A stretch of DNA of 64,000 nt from Microbacterium sulfonylureivorans (GTDB taxonomy: Bacteria > Actinomycetota > Actinomycetes > Actinomycetales > Microbacteriaceae). A program made the position numbers and the translations under genes. Shown one piece after another: positions 27,649-35,829 of this stretch; the stretch's first letter is position 1, and every line of letters begins with the position of its first letter. The notes beneath the pieces are model-generated. The model was not told where the DNA came from. It ran no database searches and saw only the letters and a program-made list of their open reading frames with translations. The stretch covers positions 124,001 to 188,000 of the forward strand of contig NZ_RJAD01000001.1 in assembly GCF_003999995.1 (NCBI RefSeq), read 5' to 3'.

Positions 27649-28995
27649 TCAGCCGAAGAGCGAGACGGGGTTCACAATGTCGGCGAGGATCAGCACGGCG
27701 CCCATCGCGATGAGCGCGATGACGACCACGAACGTGACCGGGACCAGCTTCGTGGCGTCGACCGGCTTCGGCGGCGGACGGTGGAAGACCTTCGCCCACA
27801 CCCGCTTGATGCCGTCCCACAGAGCGACCGCGATGTGCCCGCCGTCGAGCGGCAGAAGGGGAATGAGGTTGAAGACGAACAGCGCGATGTTGAGCGCGGC
27901 GAGCAGTTCGAGGAATCCGGCGACGCGGTTCAGGACAGGGGCGTCCGCGGCTGCGACCTCGCCCGAGAGGCGCCCCGCGCCGACGATGCTGAGCGGGCCG
28001 TTCGGGTCGCGCTCCTCACCGGTGACGAGGGTGACTCCGGTCTCCCACACCTTGACCGGCATCTGCCACATGATGCCGGCGACCGCGCCGACGCGCTCGA
28101 ACGCCATCTGCGGGGCGGCCCAGATCGGCTCGCGCAGGTAGGCGACCTCCTGACGGATGCCGGCGATTCCGACCTCCTCCGTCTGCGGCTGACCGTTCTC
28201 GTCGAGCACCGGCTCGCCCCGTGCGTCGGTGACGGCCTGCTCCACCGAGACCGGCGTCAAGGTGAGGTCCTGCGTCTCGCCGTCGCGCTCGACGGTCACC
28301 GCGATGACCTGTCCAGGCGACGCCTGGATCAGCGCCGCAGCCTCGGCGAAGGTCGAGATCGGCTCGCCGTCGACGGCGACGAGGACGTCGCCGGGCTGAA
28401 TACCCGCGGCCGCCGCCGGCGCGGCAGGGTCGGACGCCTGGCACTCGGTGCGGTCGGCCTCGGCCGGGATGATGCACTCGCTGACGCTCGACACCGTGGT
28501 GGTCGCGCTCTGCACTCCGATCCCCGACAGCAGGATCGCGAACAGCACGATCGCGAACAGCAGGTTCATGACCGGCCCGCCGAGCATGATCACGACGCGC
28601 TTCCACACGGGCAGCTTGTAGAAGACGCGTTCGTCGTCCTCGCTCAGGAGCGTTTCGTCGTTGGCGGCGCGGGCGTCCTGGACCATCGTCGCGAAGAACC
28701 CGCCGGCCGCGCGCCCGGATCGCTGGCCGGATGCCGCAGCCGCGAGCTGCTTCGGCGAGGGCGGGTACATGCCCGCCATCGAGATGTAGCCGCCCAGGGG
28801 GATGGCCTTGAACCCGTACTGCGTCTCGCCGACCCGCTTCGACCAGATCGTCGGGCCGAACCCGATCATGTACTGGCCGACGCGCACGCCGAACTTCTTC
28901 GCGGGCCATAGGTGGCCGAGCTCGTGGAGCGCAATGGACACGGCGAGGCCCACGACCATGAGGACGACGCCGATGACGAATGCGAGAGCTTCCAC
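27649..28995 (-). CDS. M50 site-2 protease, Rip1/RseP type
   Basis: The 448-residue intramembrane zinc protease has HELGH (HExxH) in its first helix around residues 24-28. A PDZ domain (AAGIQPGDVLVAVDGEPISTF) lies in the middle and the second metal motif NLIPLLPLDGGH in the third helix. Such proteases cut membrane-bound anti-sigma factors and other short membrane proteins. I prefer the GTG at 28995 because TACCGT lies exactly six bases upstream; a GTG at 29001 is the alternative. Its natural partners dxr and ispG are on the same strand but 3.3 kb and 5.2 kb away. Confidence 0.92.
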   Translation of the reverse strand: MEALAFVIGVVLMVVGLAVSIALHELGHLWPAKKFGVRVGQYMIGFGPTIWSKRVGETQYGFKAIPLGGYISMAGMYPPSPKQLAAAASGQRSGRAAGGFFATMVQDARAANDETLLSEDDERVFYKLPVWKRVVIMLGGPVMNLLFAIVLFAILLSGIGVQSATTTVSSVSECIIPAEADRTECQASDPAAPAAAAGIQPGDVLVAVDGEPISTFAEAAALIQASPGQVIAVTVERDGETQDLTLTPVSVEQAVTDARGEPVLDENGQPQTEEVGIAGIRQEVAYLREPIWAAPQMAFERVGAVAGIMWQMPVKVWETGVTLVTGEERDPNGPLSIVGAGRLSGEVAAADAPVLNRVAGFLELLAALNIALFVFNLIPLLPLDGGHIAVALWDGIKRVWAKVFHRPPPKPVDATKLVPVTFVVVIALIAMGAVLILADIVNPVSLFG

Positions 28996-29007
28996 ACCCA
29001 CACGGTA
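28996..29007 (-). promoter_or_regulatory. Leaderless-type promoter of the M50 protease gene
   Basis: TACCGT at 29007-29002 is followed by six bases and the GTG at 28995. Confidence 0.5.
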
Positions 29008-29053
29008 CCCGCGTCGGGCTTTGAGTTGGCCGTGACCGCGTCCGCGGCCCCGC

Positions 29054-29078
29054 TAGGCTCGGGGATCAGGAGGATCCC
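29054..29078 (+). promoter_or_regulatory. Promoter and ribosome binding site of the membrane protein before ycnI
   Basis: TAGGCT at 29054-29059 is followed by a short leader containing AGGAGG five bases before the GTG at 29079. Unlike most genes here, this one has both a TAGGCT box and a full Shine-Dalgarno. Confidence 0.55.
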
Positions 29079-29663
29079 GTGACCCCACGCCACGTTCGCG
29101 CCCTGCGAGGCGCCGCGGCGGCATGGATCGCGACGATCGTCGCGGCGACCTCCCACACCCTCGCCGGCGGCGGAGCCCCGGCGCCCGCGCTCGTCGGCGT
29201 GCTGGGCATCCTCGCCTCTCCCCTTGCGATCGCCCTCGTCGGACGCCGGCTCTCGGCCTGGCGGGTCGGAACGTCCGTGCTCGCGGCCCAGGCGCTCTTC
29301 CACGTCTCATTCGCCCTGACGGCCGGTGTCGATCCGACGGCGGCGACCGGACACGTGCACCACGCGACACTGGACGCCTCGGCAGGACCCGCGACCGGCA
29401 TCCTCCCCGACATCCCCATGCTCCTCGCCCACGCTCTCGCGGCGGTGGCGACGATGCTCGCCCTCTACGGCGGAGAGCGGATGCTGCGCGCCCTGGGCCG
29501 GGGCATCCGCTCGATCCTCCGTCGCGCCGGCGACCCCGCCCCCGCGCCGGTCGTGCTCCTGCGCCTCGCGGCCGTCACCACGCGCGTCATCCGCTCGCTC
29601 GGCGTCGTCCTCTCGGACGTCTCCCGGCGCGGTCCCCCGTCTTCCGTCATCGCGGCCCTCTGA
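29079..29663 (+). CDS. Membrane protein adjacent to the YcnI copper protein
   Basis: The 194-residue protein has about four membrane helices between residues 12 and 135 and a soluble basic C-terminus. A loop between helices contains GHVHHATLDASAG, a short His-rich patch that could bind metal. I do not recognise a named domain. It precedes the copper-binding YcnI/DUF1775 gene on the same strand, with hairpins in the 104-base gap. A role in copper handling is an inference from the loop and the neighbour. Confidence 0.7.
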   Translation: MTPRHVRALRGAAAAWIATIVAATSHTLAGGGAPAPALVGVLGILASPLAIALVGRRLSAWRVGTSVLAAQALFHVSFALTAGVDPTAATGHVHHATLDASAGPATGILPDIPMLLAHALAAVATMLALYGGERMLRALGRGIRSILRRAGDPAPAPVVLLRLAAVTTRVIRSLGVVLSDVSRRGPPSSVIAAL

Positions 29664-29720
29664 CCGCGGCATCCGATCGGTCCGCGCCTCGCCCCGCACG
29701 GACCGGTGTCTCCGGTACCC

Positions 29721-29749
29721 GTGCGCAGCGCTGATCGCGCTGCGCGCAC
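29721..29749 (+). terminator. Hairpin upstream of ycnI
   Basis: Nine perfect pairs of GTGCGCAGCGC against the downstream arm, extended past a two-base bulge, lie between the membrane protein gene and ycnI. A weaker seven-base stem (29678-29684 with 29699-29705) precedes it. There is no U-tract. Confidence 0.45.
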
Positions 29750-29767
29750 CTTGACGAAAGATTCCTG

Positions 29768-30481
29768 ATGAACGCTTCCCGCACCCTGTCCCCCGTCCGT
29801 CCCGCGCGCCGCTCGCGTCGCCTCGTCCTCGGCACGGCCGCCGGCATCGCCCTCGCCGTCGGCGTGCCGCTCGCCGCCTCGGCGCACGTCCACGTCGACC
29901 CGGGCGCGGCCGCCGCCGGCTCGACCGAGACGCTCACCTTCGCGTTCTCGCACGGCTGCGACGGCTCCCCCACGACCGCGCTCGTGATCGACATCCCCGA
30001 TGGTGTCGGCAACGCCACTCCGATCGTCCAGGGCGGCTGGACGATCACCCGCGAGCTGGCCGCCGACGGCGTGCCGACCCAGGTCACCTTCACCAGCGAC
30101 GCGCCGGTCGAGGACGGCCTGAAGGCCGCCGTCTCGATGGACGTTCTGTTCGACGAGACAGCCGCCGACTCGCAGCTGGCCTTCCCGGTCACCCAGACCT
30201 GCGTGGAGGGCGAGACCGCCTGGACCGAGATCGCCGAGGACGGCCAGGACCCGCACGACCTCGAGTCGCCGGCGCCGGTCGTCGAGGTCGGGGCGATCGC
30301 GGTCGAGGAGGGCCACGGCCACGACGACGCCTCCGCCGCGGGCGGCGATGAGCACTCCGCGGCCGAGACGACAGCCGCCACCGCGGACCCGGTGGCGCGC
30401 TGGCTCGCCGCGGGCGGTCTCGCCGCAGGCATCGCGGCTCTGGCCGTGGTGCTCGTGCGCGGCCGCAAGAGCAGGGCCTGA
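29768..30481 (+). CDS. ycnI: YcnI/DUF1775 copper-binding protein, membrane anchored
   Basis: The 237-residue protein has a Sec signal peptide cleaved before HVHVDPGAAAAGS. That leaves an N-terminal histidine, the copper ligand known in Bacillus YcnI. The DUF1775 beta-sandwich runs to about residue 160, with the conserved tryptophan in GGWTITRE. A His/Asp-rich linker (EEGHGHDDASAAGGDEHS) and a C-terminal membrane helix ending in RGRKSRA anchor it outside the membrane. It is a periplasm-side copper chaperone by family. CopC/CopD partners are not in this window. Confidence 0.9.
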   Translation: MNASRTLSPVRPARRSRRLVLGTAAGIALAVGVPLAASAHVHVDPGAAAAGSTETLTFAFSHGCDGSPTTALVIDIPDGVGNATPIVQGGWTITRELAADGVPTQVTFTSDAPVEDGLKAAVSMDVLFDETAADSQLAFPVTQTCVEGETAWTEIAEDGQDPHDLESPAPVVEVGAIAVEEGHGHDDASAAGGDEHSAAETTAATADPVARWLAAGGLAAGIAALAVVLVRGRKSRA

Positions 30482-30487
30482 ACCGAC

Positions 30488-30516
30488 GGGAGGGCGTCCG
30501 CCGCGGGCGCCCTCCC
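30488..30516 (+). terminator. Terminator after ycnI
   Basis: Nine-base arms GGGAGGGCG (30488-30496) and CGCCCTCCC (30508-30516) follow the ycnI stop directly. Confidence 0.65.
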
Positions 30517-30579
30517 CCCGGTCCGTCCGCTGTGGACGGCGTGGGTTTCGGCCCGGCCGGATGAGAGGATGGATGCGCC

Positions 30580-32244
30580 ATGCCGACCGACGCGCCTTCG
30601 AACCTTCCCCCCGTCCTCCGACCGGACGCGCCGCCCGTTCACGCCCTCGACGACCTGGCCGCGCGCTTCGGCGTCGATGTGCGCGGCGATGTCACCGGAA
30701 CGACTCTCACGGGCATCACGCTCGCGACCGCCGATCTCCGCCCCGGCGACGTGTTCGTCGCCGTCAAGGGGGTCAACCGGCACGGCGCGGAGTTCTCCGC
30801 CGCGGCCGCCGAGAAGGGTGCCGTCGCGGTCGTCACCGATGCCGCCGGAGCCGATCTCGCCGCCGCGAGCGGGCTGCCCGTCGTGCTCGTCGAAGACCCG
30901 CGCGGGCTGCTGGGCGATCTGTCGGCGTGGGTGTACAGCACCGGCCGCGGCGACGACCTGCCGCTCCTGTTCGGCACGACCGGCACGAACGGCAAGACCA
31001 GCGTCTCGCACATCCTCGAGGGCATCCTCGGGCAGCTGGGCGCGGTGACGGGCCTGTCCTCCACCGCCGAGCGCCACATCGCCGGACAGATCATCGTGTC
31101 GCGCCTGACGACCCCTGAGGCCTACGAGATGCACGCCCTCCTCGCCCTCATGCGGGAGCGCGGCGTCGAGGCGGTGGCCGTCGAAGTCAGCGCGCAGGCC
31201 CTCAGTCGCCGGCGCGTCGACGGCATCGTCTTCGATGTCGCCGGTTTCACCAACCTCACGCACGACCACCTCGACGACTACGCCGATATGCGGGAGTACT
31301 TCGAGGCGAAGCTGCCGCTGTTCCTCCCCGACCGCTCTCGTCGCGCCGTCGTCTGCATCGACTCCGACCAGGGCGCCGAGGTCGTCGCGCGCAGCCAGGT
31401 CCCCACGGTCACCGTCGGCACTCCCGCCCTGGCTTCGGACCCGGATGCCGCGGCCGCGGCCGACTGGGTCGTCGAGATCCTCGACGAACGCCCGGTCGGC
31501 ACCGAGTTCCGTCTGACGTCCCGCGACGGCCGCTCGCTCACGACACTCGTCCCGGTGATCGGTCGGCACATGGCGGCCAACGCAGGGCTCGCGATCGTGA
31601 TGATCCTCGAGGGCGGGTACTCCTGGGAGCGCCTGGTCGAGGCGCTCGACGGTGGCCGCATCGACGCCTACCTGCCGGGCCGCACGGAGCTCGTGTCGGG
31701 CGAGGAGGGCCCCGCGGTCTACGTGGACTTCGGCCACTCCCCCGATGCGTTCGAGAAGACCCTCGCGGCTGTCCGTCGCGTGACGCCGGGCAAGGTCGTG
31801 ATGCTCTTCGGCGCCGACGGCGACCGCGACGCGACCAAGCGCCACGACATGGGACGCACCGCCGTCGAGGGCAGCGACATCCTCGTCATCACCGACCACC
31901 ACCCGCGTCACGAGAACCCCGACTCGATCCGCGCCACGCTGCTCGAGGGCGCGCGGCGCGCGCGGCCGGATGCCGACATCCGCGAGTTCTCACCGCCCGA
32001 GCGCGCGATCCTCGAAGCGGTCGCGCTCGTGGGCGACGGCGACGCGATCCTCTGGGCGGGCCCCGGACACCAGGACTACCGCGACATCCGGGGCGTCCGC
32101 ACGCCCTACTCCGCCCGCGAGCTCGCCCGCCGGGCCCTGCGCGGCGCCGGCTGGGCGGTGCCCGAACCGCATTGGCCCGTCCCGTACCCCGAGGACGAGA
32201 CTCCCGCGTCCGACCCCGAGCGACCCGTCTTCCCCGCCGCCTGA
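30580..32244 (+). CDS. Mur ligase family protein, MurE-like
   Basis: The 554-residue protein has all three Mur ligase domains. The N-terminal UDP-sugar domain contains TADLRPGDVFVAVKG. The central ATPase has GTTGTNGKTS and VEVSAQALSRRRVDG. The C-terminal domain has VDFGHSPDAFEKTL and GADGDRDATKRHDMG. MurE adds the third stem-peptide residue to UDP-MurNAc-Ala-Glu. The motif that reads meso-DAP in E. coli (DNPR) is HHPR here, so another amino acid or another substrate is likely. It is outside any mur/fts gene cluster and its last 45 residues are an unusual Pro/Glu-rich tail. Confidence 0.85.
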   Translation: MPTDAPSNLPPVLRPDAPPVHALDDLAARFGVDVRGDVTGTTLTGITLATADLRPGDVFVAVKGVNRHGAEFSAAAAEKGAVAVVTDAAGADLAAASGLPVVLVEDPRGLLGDLSAWVYSTGRGDDLPLLFGTTGTNGKTSVSHILEGILGQLGAVTGLSSTAERHIAGQIIVSRLTTPEAYEMHALLALMRERGVEAVAVEVSAQALSRRRVDGIVFDVAGFTNLTHDHLDDYADMREYFEAKLPLFLPDRSRRAVVCIDSDQGAEVVARSQVPTVTVGTPALASDPDAAAAADWVVEILDERPVGTEFRLTSRDGRSLTTLVPVIGRHMAANAGLAIVMILEGGYSWERLVEALDGGRIDAYLPGRTELVSGEEGPAVYVDFGHSPDAFEKTLAAVRRVTPGKVVMLFGADGDRDATKRHDMGRTAVEGSDILVITDHHPRHENPDSIRATLLEGARRARPDADIREFSPPERAILEAVALVGDGDAILWAGPGHQDYRDIRGVRTPYSARELARRALRGAGWAVPEPHWPVPYPEDETPASDPERPVFPAA

Positions 32245-32255
32245 CCCTGCGGGCC

Positions 32256-32278
32256 GGGGCTCGCATGTCGCGAGCCCC
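32256..32278. terminator. Bidirectional terminator between the MurE-like gene and dxr
   Basis: Nine-base arms GGGGCTCGC and GCGAGCCCC with a five-base loop. A second smaller hairpin (CCCGA-TGCG-TCGGG) follows at about 32293-32306. Confidence 0.75.
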
Positions 32279-32314
32279 ACCCGGAGGTCGCCCGATGCGT
32301 CGGGTGAATGCCGA

Positions 32315-33406
32315 TCAGCGGGCGGATGCGGCGGCGATCGCGCGATCGGCGGCATGCCGGGCCCAGCGCTCCGCCTCCGCGAGCGACTCCCGCGTGAGCG
32401 CGCCGGGAGCCTCGTGCTGGTCCACGACGCGCTCGATGACATCGACGATCCCGAGGAACGTCAGGCGCCCCTCGTGGAAGGCGTCGACGGCCTGCTCGTT
32501 GGCGGCGTTGAGCACAGCCGGATAGGTGCCCCCTGCCCGGCCGACGTGCTTGGCGAGCCGGACCGCGGGGAACGCCGCGTCGTCGAGCGGTTCGAAGGTC
32601 CAGGATGTCGCGGCCGACCAGTCGAGCGGGCGCCCGACACCGGCGACCCGGTTCGGCCAGTCCAGGCCGAGCGAGATCGGGAGCCTCATGTCGGGAGGAG
32701 ACGCCTGGGCGATCGTCGAGCCGTCCGAGAACTCGACCATCGAGTGCACGATCGACTGCGGGTGCACGACGACCTCGATCTCGGCGAAGGGCACGCCGAA
32801 GAGGAGGTGCGCCTCGATCACCTCCAGGCCCTTGTTGACGAGGGTGGCGGAGTTCGTCGTGACGACCCGGCCCATGTCCCACGTCGGATGCGCGAGCGCC
32901 TCGGCAGGGGTCACGTCCGCGAGCGAGTCACGGCTGCGCCCCCGGAACGGCCCTCCCGAGGCCGTGAGCACGAGACGACGCACCTCGGCGCGCGTCCCCG
33001 ACCGCAGCGCCTGGGCGATCGCGGAGTGCTCGGAGTCGACGGGGACGATCTGCCCGGGCTGCGCGATCGCGGTGACGAGGTCGCCGCCCACGATGAGCGA
33101 CTCCTTGTTGGCCAGCGCCAGGGTGCGCCCGCACTCGAGCGCCGCCAGCGTCGGGCCGAGCCCGACCGACCCGGTGATGCCGTTGAGCACGACGTCGGCC
33201 TCGACATCCCGGACCAGCTGCTCGGCCTCGACGGCACCGAGCGCGATGCTGTCGACGCCGAACTCGTCGGCCTGAGCCTGAAGGGCCTCCCGGTTCGATC
33301 CGGCGGACAGGCCGACGACCTCGAACCGACCGGGATTGGCCCTCACGACGTCGAGCGCCTGAGTTCCGATCGATCCGGTCGAGCCGAGGACGAGGACGCG
33401 TCGCAT
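32315..33406 (-). CDS. dxr: 1-deoxy-D-xylulose 5-phosphate reductoisomerase
   Basis: Dxr makes MEP, the committed step of the MEP isoprenoid pathway, using NADPH and a divalent metal. The 363-residue protein starts with the Rossmann motif [15 protein letters not shown]. It has [12 protein letters not shown], the metal-binding [12 protein letters not shown] and SGGPFRG, and [17 protein letters not shown]. The ATG at 33406 lies six bases after TAGGCT. The FKBP gene ends 20 bases upstream on the same strand. Confidence 0.97.
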   Translation of the reverse strand: MRRVLVLGSTGSIGTQALDVVRANPGRFEVVGLSAGSNREALQAQADEFGVDSIALGAVEAEQLVRDVEADVVLNGITGSVGLGPTLAALECGRTLALANKESLIVGGDLVTAIAQPGQIVPVDSEHSAIAQALRSGTRAEVRRLVLTASGGPFRGRSRDSLADVTPAEALAHPTWDMGRVVTTNSATLVNKGLEVIEAHLLFGVPFAEIEVVVHPQSIVHSMVEFSDGSTIAQASPPDMRLPISLGLDWPNRVAGVGRPLDWSAATSWTFEPLDDAAFPAVRLAKHVGRAGGTYPAVLNAANEQAVDAFHEGRLTFLGIVDVIERVVDQHEAPGALTRESLAEAERWARHAADRAIAAASAR

Positions 33407-33418
33407 CGGACCAGCCTA
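33407..33418 (-). promoter_or_regulatory. Leaderless-type promoter of dxr
   Basis: TAGGCT at 33418-33413 is followed by six bases and the ATG at 33406. Confidence 0.6.
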
Positions 33419-33426
33419 GCGAGCGG

Positions 33427-34380
33427 CTACTCGGCGGCTGTCGCCGACTGCACGCCCAGGATGTCGATCACGAACACCAGGGTCTGACCGGTCAGGTCGG
33501 CGTCGGTGATCTCGCCCTCGCCGTATGCGACCGACGGCGGCAGGACGGCGATGACCTGCGATCCGACGGTCTCGCCCACGACGGCGTCCGTGAAGCCCTG
33601 AACGACACCGCTGCCCGCGGTGAACGAGAACGGCGCGCCGCCCCAGCTCTGGTCGAAGACCTCGCCGGAGTTCCACGAGACGCCGTGGTACTGCACGAGC
33701 ACGCCGTCGCCGGTCTCGACGACCGGCCCGTCGCCCTTCTTCAGGGTCGCCTTCTCGAACTCGGTCGGCATGTCGCCTTCGGGCAGGGTCACGGTCGGCG
33801 CGCCGTCCTCGGCCAGCTCGACGGTCGGCATGCCGTCGACCGGATCCTGCTCCTCGCCCCACGCGGCGCTCGGGACGACCTCGAGCAGGTCGACGATGTA
33901 CACCTCGGCAGCGGCCTCCTCGGTCGCCGGGAAGGTCGCGACGACGCGCGTGCCGGGAGTCGCGCAGCCGAGCAGCTGGCCGAGGGGGTTCTCGGGCGAG
34001 ATCTGCTGCGGGAGGACGGGGCTGTCGCCGTACCCGAACGAGCCGAGCTCCTCGCCGGTCTCGGCGTTGAACGCCGACAGGGCGTACGTCACCAGGTCGC
34101 CGGCGGCGACCGGGTCGCCCTCGCCCTCGACCACGACCGTGCTCTGCAGCTCTTCGACCTCGAGGGGGGCGGGGAAGGTCGCCGTCGACTGCTCGCCGGC
34201 CTCGCCGTCGACCTCGATGGACTCGGATGCCGCACCCGACGGGGCGGCGGCGGCGCACAGGTCGGCGGAGCCGGTGCCGGTCGGCGACGGCGACGCTTCG
34301 GGCGCCGCACCCGCGCAGCCCGCAAGCAGGACGGCCGACAGCGCGGCGACGGACAGGGCGGCGATCGGGCGAATGCGCAC
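33427..34380 (-). CDS. FKBP-type peptidyl-prolyl isomerase, lipoprotein
   Basis: The 317-residue protein begins with a lipoprotein signal peptide; the lipobox LLAGC places the lipidated cysteine near residue 22. The C-terminal FKBP domain (about 215-317) contains VQYHGVSWNSGEVFDQSW, FTAGSGVVQGFTDAVVG and PPSVAYGEGE. A divergent FKBP-like region lies around residues 60-165. It should help fold exported proteins at the outer face of the membrane. The GTG at 34380 follows GAGG. The frame is open 300 codons upstream without family similarity and overlaps the real plus-strand acyltransferase gene. Confidence 0.9.
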   Translation of the reverse strand: MRIRPIAALSVAALSAVLLAGCAGAAPEASPSPTGTGSADLCAAAAPSGAASESIEVDGEAGEQSTATFPAPLEVEELQSTVVVEGEGDPVAAGDLVTYALSAFNAETGEELGSFGYGDSPVLPQQISPENPLGQLLGCATPGTRVVATFPATEEAAAEVYIVDLLEVVPSAAWGEEQDPVDGMPTVELAEDGAPTVTLPEGDMPTEFEKATLKKGDGPVVETGDGVLVQYHGVSWNSGEVFDQSWGGAPFSFTAGSGVVQGFTDAVVGETVGSQVIAVLPPSVAYGEGEITDADLTGQTLVFVIDILGVQSATAAE

Positions 34381-34482
34381 GGGAGTACCTCGAGTCGATG
34401 AAAGGGGAACCACCATCCTTTCGCATCTTTCCTCTGTCTGCGCTGAGAACCGACCATGCCGATACCGGAATGGAATCGGGAG

Positions 34483-34494
34483 TACCCTCGACGG
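34483..34494 (+). promoter_or_regulatory. Leaderless-type promoter of the acyltransferase gene
   Basis: TACCCT at 34483-34488 is followed by six bases and the GTG at 34495. This spacing decides the start against an upstream in-frame ATG. Confidence 0.55.
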
Positions 34495-35289
34495 GTGACT
34501 TCCGACCTGGTGCCCGACGCGGACGACGCGACAGCCGATGCACCTCAGGAGCCGGAGGCGCCGGTCACACGGATGGGCGCGACGTACTTCCTCGGCCGCT
34601 TCGTCCTGACCCCGCTTGCGCGGGTCCTCTACCGCCCGCACCTCGAGGGGCGCTCGCTCGTTCCCAAGAGCGGACCGGTGATCTTCGCGAGCAACCACCT
34701 GTCGTTCCTCGACTCCATCGCCATCCCGGTCGCCGCGCCGCGCCCGGTCCACTTCCTCGCCAAGGCGAGCTACTTCGACGGCGAGGGCTTCAAGGGCTGG
34801 GCCTCCCGCGAGTTCTTCACCGCCATCGGGGCCATCCCGGTCAAGCGCGGCGCGGGCCAGGCGGCGCTCGACGCGCTCGATCAGCAGAAGCAGCTCCTCG
34901 AGCAGGGCAAGGCCGTGGCGCTGTACCCAGAGGGAACCCGATCGCTCGACGGCCGCCTCTACAAGGGCCGCACCGGCGTCGCCTTCCTCGCGCTCCAGAC
35001 CGGAGCGCCCGTCGTTCCGGTGGGCCTCATCGGCACCGACGACGTGATGCCGGTCGGCGCGAAGGTCCCCTCGATCAAGCACCGCATCACGGTGAAGTTC
35101 GGCGAGCCGCTCGACCTGTCCCATCACGGACCGGCGAATTCCGGCAAGGCACGGCGACTCGCGACCGACGACATCATGGCCGCGATCCACGCGCTGTCGG
35201 GACAGGAGCTCGCGAACGCCTACAACGAGGCGCCGGCTCAGAACCCGATCGACCGGATCAAGCAGGTCCTGCCGCACGAGCGGCGCTGA
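34495..35289 (+). CDS. 1-acylglycerol-3-phosphate acyltransferase (PlsC family)
   Basis: PlsC-type enzymes acylate lysophosphatidic acid at the membrane in phospholipid synthesis. The 264-residue protein has the acyltransferase motif NHLSFLD (H-X4-D), the phosphate-binding PEGTRSLDGRLYKGRTGVA and a later PVGLIGTDDVMP. The N-terminal 25 residues are acidic and variable. The gene is an independent plus-strand unit convergent with the OsmC gene, only 12 bases apart. Actinobacteria often have several such enzymes, so the exact acceptor is uncertain. Confidence 0.88.
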   Translation: MTSDLVPDADDATADAPQEPEAPVTRMGATYFLGRFVLTPLARVLYRPHLEGRSLVPKSGPVIFASNHLSFLDSIAIPVAAPRPVHFLAKASYFDGEGFKGWASREFFTAIGAIPVKRGAGQAALDALDQQKQLLEQGKAVALYPEGTRSLDGRLYKGRTGVAFLALQTGAPVVPVGLIGTDDVMPVGAKVPSIKHRITVKFGEPLDLSHHGPANSGKARRLATDDIMAAIHALSGQELANAYNEAPAQNPIDRIKQVLPHERR

Positions 35290-35301
35290 CCCGCCCGGGC
35301 G

Positions 35302-35778
35302 TCACGAATCCGCGACCTCGATCGTCGGCTCGTGCCGCACCGGGAAGTTCACCGAGTTCGCGATGAAGCACCAGGTGTTCGCCTGGGCGTGCGCGGCGGT
35401 CGCGGCATCCACCATCGCTGCGTCCGCCACGGTCACGCGCGGCCGCAGCACCACCTCGGAGAACGCCCCTCCGCCGCGGCCGTCCTCGACCATGAGCCCG
35501 GAGGCGTCGTCCTCGTAGCCGACCACGACCACGCCGGCCTGCACGCACGCGTGCAGATACGAGAGCAGATGGCACTCGCTCAGCGACGCGAGCAGCAGGT
35601 CCTCGGGGTTCCACCGGGTCGGATCGCCCCGGAAGGGCTTGTCCGACGAGGCGAGCAGCGTGGGCTTTCCGTCGATCTCGATCGAGACGGCACGGTCGTA
35701 ATCGCGGTAGCCGGACGTGCCGGTGCCCCGATCTCCCGTCCATGTCGCCCGGACGGAGTATCGATGCTCACCCAACAT
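35302..35778 (-). CDS. OsmC-family peroxide-reducing protein
   Basis: The 158-residue protein belongs to the OsmC/Ohr fold. It has the reactive cysteine in LLLASLSECHLLSYLHAC near residues 68-77 and a second cysteine in NTWCFIANSVNFPV. OsmC/Ohr proteins reduce organic hydroperoxides. The middle region GDPTRWNPEDLLLASLSECH is typical of the YhfA/OsmC branch. The ATG at 35778 is chosen because CAGACT lies six bases upstream. A GTG two codons earlier is the alternative. Confidence 0.88.
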   Translation of the reverse strand: MLGEHRYSVRATWTGDRGTGTSGYRDYDRAVSIEIDGKPTLLASSDKPFRGDPTRWNPEDLLLASLSECHLLSYLHACVQAGVVVVGYEDDASGLMVEDGRGGGAFSEVVLRPRVTVADAAMVDAATAAHAQANTWCFIANSVNFPVRHEPTIEVADS

Positions 35779-35790
35779 GTGCACAGTCTG
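35779..35790 (-). promoter_or_regulatory. Leaderless-type promoter of the OsmC gene
   Basis: CAGACT at 35790-35785, one base from TAGACT, is followed by six bases and the ATG at 35778. Confidence 0.45.
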
Positions 35791-35817
35791 TCATGTGGGG
35801 GTGTCCGGCGACGGCGG

Positions 35818-35829
35818 TAGGCTTGCCGG
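35818..35829 (+). promoter_or_regulatory. Leaderless-type promoter of the asparaginase gene
   Basis: TAGGCT at 35818-35823 is followed by six bases and the GTG at 35830. It is divergent from the OsmC promoter 28 bases away. Confidence 0.6.

Noticed and set aside
33427..35277. A 616-codon version of the FKBP gene
   Set aside because: The extension overlaps the acyltransferase gene antisense. The lipoprotein signal peptide starts at 34380.
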